NCBI GenBank assembly: GCA_003142795.1 | Contig: PLNN01000025.1 | Coordinates: 1 to 36,179 of the forward strand | Origin: Candidatus Omnitrophota bacterium | GTDB lineage: Bacteria; Omnitrophota; Gorgyraeia; 2-01-FULL-45-10 | Direction: 5' to 3' | Length of the DNA: 36,179 bases | Part shown: one piece after another, positions 32,091 through 36,179 of the stretch | Layout: each line of letters starts with the position of its first letter | Position numbering within the stretch: position 1 is the stretch's first letter | Notes under the pieces: generated by a model | The model's database searches: none | What the model saw: only the letters and a program-made list of their open reading frames with translations | Told to the model about the DNA's origin: nothing | Position numbers and translations under genes: made by a program

Positions 32091-32124
32091 AAGCAAAATA
32101 TGGACCGAGAGGCAGGTGATATCA

Positions 32125-32664
32125 ATGAAGCTAAATTTCGAAGAGATGGTGGACAGGCTTTCCCCGACGCTTAAAAGGATAACCTATAAGCTTAACGGCC
32201 ATTTCACGTACTTTGATGATGACGATCTGTTCCAGGAAGCGCTGGAACATTTATGGCTTGCTTTTCGGAACGGATCCCTCAGCGATAAGACCGACAGCTA
32301 TGTACTGCAGGGGTGTTATTTTCACCTTAAAAATCATATCCGGAAGATGATGGATCGGGCAAAATTGATGAGCTTGAACGCTATCATGGATGAGGACGAT
32401 ACGAAGCTCGAGGATTTTTTGGCTGTCAAGGATACGCATTTTGACGAAGCGGTTGAAAAGTCTTTTATCGAGGAATCGCCAGCGATAAATTCGCTTTCAG
32501 CGCGCGAAAAAGAAGTAATTAACCTGTCGCTAAAAGGCATGACCGTCCGGGAGATGGGCAAACAGATGGGTATCTCACATGTCATGGTAGTAAAGATAAA
32601 GAAATCCATTAAAGACAAATGCAAAGAACTGAGAGGAGGGAAAAGGACGGGTTACCAAAACTGA
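32125..32664 (+). CDS. Sigma-70-family RNA polymerase sigma factor-like protein
   Basis: The 179-residue protein has a region 2-like core (DDDDLFQEALEHLWLAF and a DRAKLMSLN segment) and a region 4-like helix-turn-helix (LSAREKEVINLSLKG, VREMGKQMGISHVMVVKIKKSIK). It looks like a short ECF/SigF-type sigma factor; no anti-sigma gene is adjacent. ATG 32125 is used, with AGGTGAT just upstream; the in-frame GTG at 32116 would lie inside that sequence. It is the second gene downstream of the ANTAR regulator and carries a terminator-bearing leader of its own. Confidence 0.82.
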   Translation: MKLNFEEMVDRLSPTLKRITYKLNGHFTYFDDDDLFQEALEHLWLAFRNGSLSDKTDSYVLQGCYFHLKNHIRKMMDRAKLMSLNAIMDEDDTKLEDFLAVKDTHFDEAVEKSFIEESPAINSLSAREKEVINLSLKGMTVREMGKQMGISHVMVVKIKKSIKDKCKELRGGKRTGYQN

Positions 32665-32693
32665 CCTGTTTTTACTTGTAACAATGAAGGCAA

Positions 32694-32709
32694 TACACAT
32701 AGCAGTGTA
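32694..32709 (+). ncRNA. Hexaloop hairpin upstream of the permease terminator
   Basis: TACAC/GTGTA pair around loop ATAGCA, with A at position 1 and G at position 4. It stands 12 bases before terminator 1 of the permease leader and does not overlap it. A partner hairpin was not found in the upstream part. Confidence 0.6.
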
Positions 32710-32721
32710 AATACGACAAAG

Positions 32722-32751
32722 GCGTTCTTAAATTTTAAGAACGCTATTTTT
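32722..32751 (+). terminator. Terminator 1 in the permease leader
   Basis: GCGTTCTTA (32722-32730) pairs with TAAGAACGC (32736-32744), AT-rich at the tip, followed by TATTTTT. This perfect inverted repeat could end the sigma-like gene or be part of the control of the permease. Confidence 0.85.
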
Positions 32752-32758
32752 ATTAAAT

Positions 32759-32813
32759 GACATAGGTGTCCTGTTGATCCGCAGATGGATCTACGAGGCA
32801 CCTTAATTTTTTT
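32759..32813 (+). ncRNA. Permease leader: second hairpin pair and terminator 2
   Basis: A three-pair GAC/GTC hairpin with loop ATAGGT (32759-32770; a four-pair tetraloop form is also possible) is followed by GATCC/GGATC with loop GCAGAT (32776-32791). Terminator 2 pairs AGGTGTC (32764-32770) with GGCACCT (32797-32803), encloses the second hairpin, and is followed by TTTTTTT at 32807-32813. The first hairpin and the terminator compete for 32764-32770. Both loops have G at position 4. Confidence 0.7.
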
Positions 32814-32854
32814 ATAGCAGATGGTTATTCAACTGAAAATAGGAGGGTCTGAAT

Positions 32855-34729
32855 ATGTATGATAAAGGAATAGAGATAACTCCGGTAAAGCCCAAACTTG
32901 GGCTATTAGGCGCAACCATGAATGCTATGGCGCTGATAGCGCCGGGAGCTTTCTTGTGGATCACCTATCAATTACAGGCTGCGGCAACGGCGCCGAACGG
33001 CACGTCTGTAGCAAACGATATGTGGGCGGGTATAGTGGTAGCGCTGATCGTAGCATTCCTTACAGCGCTTTCATATGCCCAGCTTGCGAAGATATATCCT
33101 GAGGCCGGATTCGCGAGCTGCTGCTATTTCGCGGAGAGGGCTTTCCTGGATAAGGAAGGCGAGAATAAGAGATTTACTACACCGTATTCATTAGCCCGCG
33201 TCGCAAAGCTTGTTACGGGGTGGGCTGCTCACCTCTTCTATTGGGTATATCCTGGGATCATGGTCGCTTTCATGGCCACAATGATAGGTTACATCTATAC
33301 ACAGTTTACAGGGCATACGCTAACTATCGCAAACCTGATTGTTATAGGAGCAGTCTTTGCGATCGTAACGGGTTACGTTGCTTTTCGCGGGATAACAGGT
33401 TCAACGGTTACATCTATCTGGATCAATATAATCCAGCTTGTCACGTTAGTCATATTTAGCGGCCTGGCTATCGGCTACCGCATTCTAAATCCACAGCATG
33501 CCTCCCAATGGTCTTTTGGCGGAGCTTGGGATGTGGTAAAACCGCATAGTTTCCAAGGCGTCCTGGTCCAGTCAACACTGGCTATCCTTATATTAGTAGG
33601 CTTTGAAAGTTGCACCGCACTGTCTGCTGAGACTAAGGACCCCGAGAGAACTATACCAAAGGCGATCATATTGTCTCTTATCATTCAGGGAATATTTGCT
33701 TATCTATTGGAGTATTTTGCTGCGGGTTTTATGATCAGTGATAAATTGGTTGGCACAGCTTCCGGAGCGCAAGTCTTTGGAATAGCGGCTGCGGCAGCGT
33801 CAAGCGCACCGATAGGAGACCTCACGAAACTTATCGGAGATAGCATGCTCGGAGGTATCGGGTTCGGCCTGATGATCACCATGGCAATCACGGTAGCTAT
33901 AGCTATAATAGGTACGACCTTAAGTTGTATGAACACAGCCGTGCGGGTAACCTGCGGCATGGCAGAGCATAGGGAACTACCCAGCTTCTTAAGTTTTATG
34001 CATGGTGAATTTGTGACGCCTCATATGGCAATTGTAGTGTTAGTGATAGTCTCCTCTATAATAGCGGCCGTAGGAGTACAGTCGGTCGTAGGCCTTACGG
34101 GCATAACACTTGCCTCAAACCTGGGGACATTTGTGCTTTATGGGCTCACTTGTTTTTGGACAATAGTTGCATTTAAAAGAAGGGCAGATTTCAATATTTT
34201 AAAGCATGGGATCATCCCAGCTTTAGGCATCATAACCAACGTGGTCATGACAGCAGCGATAATATACCTATATATCATCGGCAACGCCGATGCGAAGGCG
34301 GAAGCGAAGATATGTTTTATCATTGCAGGCGCGTGGGCCCTCATAAGCCTTGCCTATATAGGTATAACCACATTCAGGAAGACCAACTCTCTCAAGATGG
34401 TCTCAGCCATGATACGACCTGAAGCGCTCGACATATTGGTCGAGATACTTAAGGACGAAGAGATGATAGAGGGCATGACAGTAACGAAGGTAAAGGGATT
34501 TGGCAAACAAAGAGGCCGGACAGACGACGGTTCGCCGACAAACAGGATCTCTTTTGTGCCGAAAGTAAGAGTCGATGTGGTTGTCAGGGAGTGGGATGTG
34601 CCTCATATCATGGCTGTCATAAGAGACGCTACGAATACCGGACAGGTAGGCGACGGAAAGATATTTGTTCTTAATGCAACAGAGGCTATGCGCGTCCGGA
34701 CAGGAGAAAAAGGCATCAACGCCGTATAG
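32855..34729 (+). CDS. APC-family amino-acid permease fused to a PII domain
   Basis: Residues 1 to about 510 form an APC-superfamily transporter with about 12 membrane segments (GATMNAMALIAPGAFLWITYQLQ near the start; AETKDPERTIPKAI after segment 6, a typical amino-acid/polyamine antiporter motif). Residues 513-624 form a full-length GlnB-like PII domain (KGFGKQRG, FVPKVRVDVVV, TGQVGDGKIFV, MRVRTGEKG). Its T-loop is one residue shorter than in GlnB and has Arg where the uridylylated Tyr51 should be, so it probably responds to nucleotides and 2-oxoglutarate without uridylylation. Fusion could gate transport by nitrogen or energy status. AGGAGGG precedes the ATG. Confidence 0.9.
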   Translation: MYDKGIEITPVKPKLGLLGATMNAMALIAPGAFLWITYQLQAAATAPNGTSVANDMWAGIVVALIVAFLTALSYAQLAKIYPEAGFASCCYFAERAFLDKEGENKRFTTPYSLARVAKLVTGWAAHLFYWVYPGIMVAFMATMIGYIYTQFTGHTLTIANLIVIGAVFAIVTGYVAFRGITGSTVTSIWINIIQLVTLVIFSGLAIGYRILNPQHASQWSFGGAWDVVKPHSFQGVLVQSTLAILILVGFESCTALSAETKDPERTIPKAIILSLIIQGIFAYLLEYFAAGFMISDKLVGTASGAQVFGIAAAAASSAPIGDLTKLIGDSMLGGIGFGLMITMAITVAIAIIGTTLSCMNTAVRVTCGMAEHRELPSFLSFMHGEFVTPHMAIVVLVIVSSIIAAVGVQSVVGLTGITLASNLGTFVLYGLTCFWTIVAFKRRADFNILKHGIIPALGIITNVVMTAAIIYLYIIGNADAKAEAKICFIIAGAWALISLAYIGITTFRKTNSLKMVSAMIRPEALDILVEILKDEEMIEGMTVTKVKGFGKQRGRTDDGSPTNRISFVPKVRVDVVVREWDVPHIMAVIRDATNTGQVGDGKIFVLNATEAMRVRTGEKGINAV

Positions 34730-34765
34730 AGCAATAGACAAAGATTTTTAACGGAGGATATTAAT

Positions 34766-35104
34766 ATGAAAAAAATAGAAGCGATAATTCGCCCGTCTAA
34801 AGTAGGCGATGTGTGTGACGCCTTGGAAAAGGTCGGCCATCCCGGAGTAATGATCACCGAGATCGAAGGTCATGGAAAACAGAAGGGCATAGAGACGCAG
34901 ATACGCGGCAAAACGTACAAAGTGGAATTGATGACCAAAGCACGGATAGAGATCGTGGTAAAGGATGGTGACGCAGAAACAATAGTTAAAGCTATCCGCG
35001 AAGCCGCTTTTACCGGTCAGGTAGGAGATGGGAAGATATTTATCTCGCCGGTAGCCGACGCTGTCCGGATACGCACCGCCGAACGGGGCGATGTCGCAGT
35101 ATAA
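34766..35104 (+). CDS. Free PII nitrogen-regulatory protein
   Basis: This 112-residue protein is a canonical GlnB/GlnK-type PII. Q39, Tyr51 in RGKTY, K58 and the C-terminal RIRTAERG match the positions that bind ATP/ADP and 2-oxoglutarate, and the T-loop tyrosine is present for possible uridylylation. It follows the permease-PII gene after 36 bases with a GGAGGA sequence, so it is likely co-expressed and could form mixed trimers or compete with the fused domain. The glnK/glnB choice cannot be made without context, so no symbol is given. Confidence 0.95.
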   Translation: MKKIEAIIRPSKVGDVCDALEKVGHPGVMITEIEGHGKQKGIETQIRGKTYKVELMTKARIEIVVKDGDAETIVKAIREAAFTGQVGDGKIFISPVADAVRIRTAERGDVAV

Positions 35105-35137
35105 AAAGTATTGTCAAAAACGAGAGGAGAGTATAAA

Positions 35138-36179
35138 ATGCGTAAAAAAGAAACAGAGGGGGTATATATGAAGATACTAAGATTCATTGTTATTGTATGC
35201 TGTGCGCTCGCGGTAACGTTCAGTAACGCATCATTGCGCGCTGACGAAAATACACCAGCGGCTACTACTCCGTCGGCGACTCAACCGCCGCGTGCTCCAT
35301 TGATGAACGTTTTGGACAAGGTAGGACTGGCTAAGCCTTTAGATAAGATGGGGATCAATATATATGGTTATGCCGAAGGCGGCTGGTTTTATGATGCCAC
35401 CTCGCCTCGTAAAGGATCAGGCCCGACCTTTATCGGGTATAACAATTTCAAAAGCGACGTTACCCTTGACAAGGTTGACCTGAGTATTGAGCGTACGGTC
35501 GATGCCACAAAGAAGCAGTTCGATGTTGGCTTCCACATGGAAGGCATCTATGGCGCGGATGCCGCGTTTATACATTCAAATGGACTATGGGATACGCAAG
35601 TAGGCCATGATCAATGGGATCTTATTCAAGCCTATGCCGACATAGCTTTTCCTTATATACCGGTACGGCTGCGGGTGGGCAAATGGATCGAGTTGGCCGG
35701 CTTCGAGCAATTTAGCGCCAACATATACGGAGCTTTTGGCGATCCCATGAGAGCGCTCTATACGTATAGTTATCAATTCCTCTATGCCGAGCCCGGCACG
35801 CAGACCGGCGCTTTTGCCACTTATGTATTGAACCCTCAATGGACATTTGATGGCGGCTTTACGATGGGGTGGAACCAATCGCTGCGGGACGCCAACAGTG
35901 CTATCGATTTTTTAGGGCGTGCAACCTTTACGCCCAGCGATAAAACCACTGTGATTTTTGTAATGACTGAAGGTCCTGAATTTCCATTTAGCTTTGGACA
36001 CAATATACCGCCAGGTGACCATAAAGACTATTGGACTGCCTTGGACCTGGTCGTTACGCAGAAGATCAATGACAAATTGAGTCTTGGTTTGGGCGCTGAC
36101 TATGTTATAGCTCCGGCAATACCGGGTCTAACGACCAAGCCTAAGGCATGGGGAGGCGTGGCCGGCTACGCCAGCTATG
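35138..36179 (+). CDS. OmpL-like (BBP2-type) outer-membrane porin, partial
   Basis: The frame runs off the window end. It starts with a signal peptide, a Pro/Thr/Ala-rich linker, then KPLDKMGINIYGYAEGGWFYD and a series of alternating strands with LSIERTVD-like, HMEGIYGADAAFIHSNGLWDTQ and many aromatic ends. This fits the putative beta-barrel porin-2 (BBP2/OmpL-like) family. Similar porins sit beside PII/ammonium or permease genes in other PVC bacteria, by my recollection. Two in-frame starts have Shine-Dalgarno sequences: 35138 (GAGGAG) and 35168 (GAGGGGG, giving MKILRF). A TATAAA at 35132 leaves the choice open. Confidence 0.82.
   Translation, partial: MRKKETEGVYMKILRFIVIVCCALAVTFSNASLRADENTPAATTPSATQPPRAPLMNVLDKVGLAKPLDKMGINIYGYAEGGWFYDATSPRKGSGPTFIGYNNFKSDVTLDKVDLSIERTVDATKKQFDVGFHMEGIYGADAAFIHSNGLWDTQVGHDQWDLIQAYADIAFPYIPVRLRVGKWIELAGFEQFSANIYGAFGDPMRALYTYSYQFLYAEPGTQTGAFATYVLNPQWTFDGGFTMGWNQSLRDANSAIDFLGRATFTPSDKTTVIFVMTEGPEFPFSFGHNIPPGDHKDYWTALDLVVTQKINDKLSLGLGADYVIAPAIPGLTTKPKAWGGVAGYASY

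Noticed and set aside
1-36179. CRISPR arrays, insertion sequences or prophage genes
   Set aside because: No repeat-spacer pattern, transposase motif or inverted-repeat-bounded unit was seen.

Overview
This is a gene-dense stretch of a bacterial chromosome. About 46 protein genes and one tRNA gene are nearly all on the + strand, often overlapping by 1-14 bases; only an ExeA/GspB pair lies on the - strand. GC content looks close to half, and isoleucine is very often encoded by ATA. The best taxonomic guess is Candidatus Omnitrophota, or a close relative in the PVC superphylum. This is inferred from a small basic protein of the Chlamydiae/Verrucomicrobia type (14097), an exosortase-associated TIGR04073-like protein (18213), Gram-negative envelope genes (lipoproteins, SPOR, ExeAB, a porin) and many PilZ proteins. 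No rRNA, insertion sequence, phage gene or CRISPR array was seen.

Layout. 1-2482: tail of an unknown gene, cupin, secreted YHS-like protein, YjbQ-type protein, small membrane protein, PfkB sugar kinase. 2503-3083: tRNA-Gly(CCC) followed within six bases by a lipoprotein with a degenerate LytM domain. 3100-7805: AAA ATPase, phosphodiesterase, divergent thymidylate synthase, HIT hydrolase, dGTPase and a tiny lipoprotein. 7853-13432: degenerate HD-GYP sensor, winged-helix protein, a large helicase-nuclease and an anchored protein. 13482-16378: SPOR protein, small basic protein, AroB, acetyltransferase, thioesterase. 16364-17646 (-): GspB-like and ExeA. 17754-28506: an envelope and signalling region with six PilZ proteins (one fused to STAS), an exosortase-associated protein, lipoproteins, PanD, deformylase, cold-shock protein, a YqeY protein and an intact M23 peptidase. 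28538-29497: radical SAM enzyme.

The most interesting part is 29501-36179. A GAF-ANTAR protein, the type of regulator that binds paired hexaloop hairpins in RNA and blocks termination, is followed by NAD synthetase, a sigma-70-like factor, an APC amino-acid permease carrying a complete PII domain at its C-terminus, a free PII protein and an OmpL-like porin. The leaders of the first three target genes each contain one or more rho-independent terminators. They also contain short hairpins with six-base loops that have G at loop position 4 (all seven) and mostly A at position 1 (five of seven), which is the published ANTAR-target signature. I read this as a local nitrogen-control circuit acting by transcription antitermination on a PII-gated transporter.

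A second theme is initiation. Several genes have a good -35/-10 promoter whose predicted start lies only 0-12 bases before the ATG, with no Shine-Dalgarno sequence (7853, 13482, 17646 on the - strand, 27112). Genes with longer leaders have clear Shine-Dalgarno sequences. This suggests that leaderless mRNAs are common in this organism. All assignments come from reading the sequence; no database search was run.
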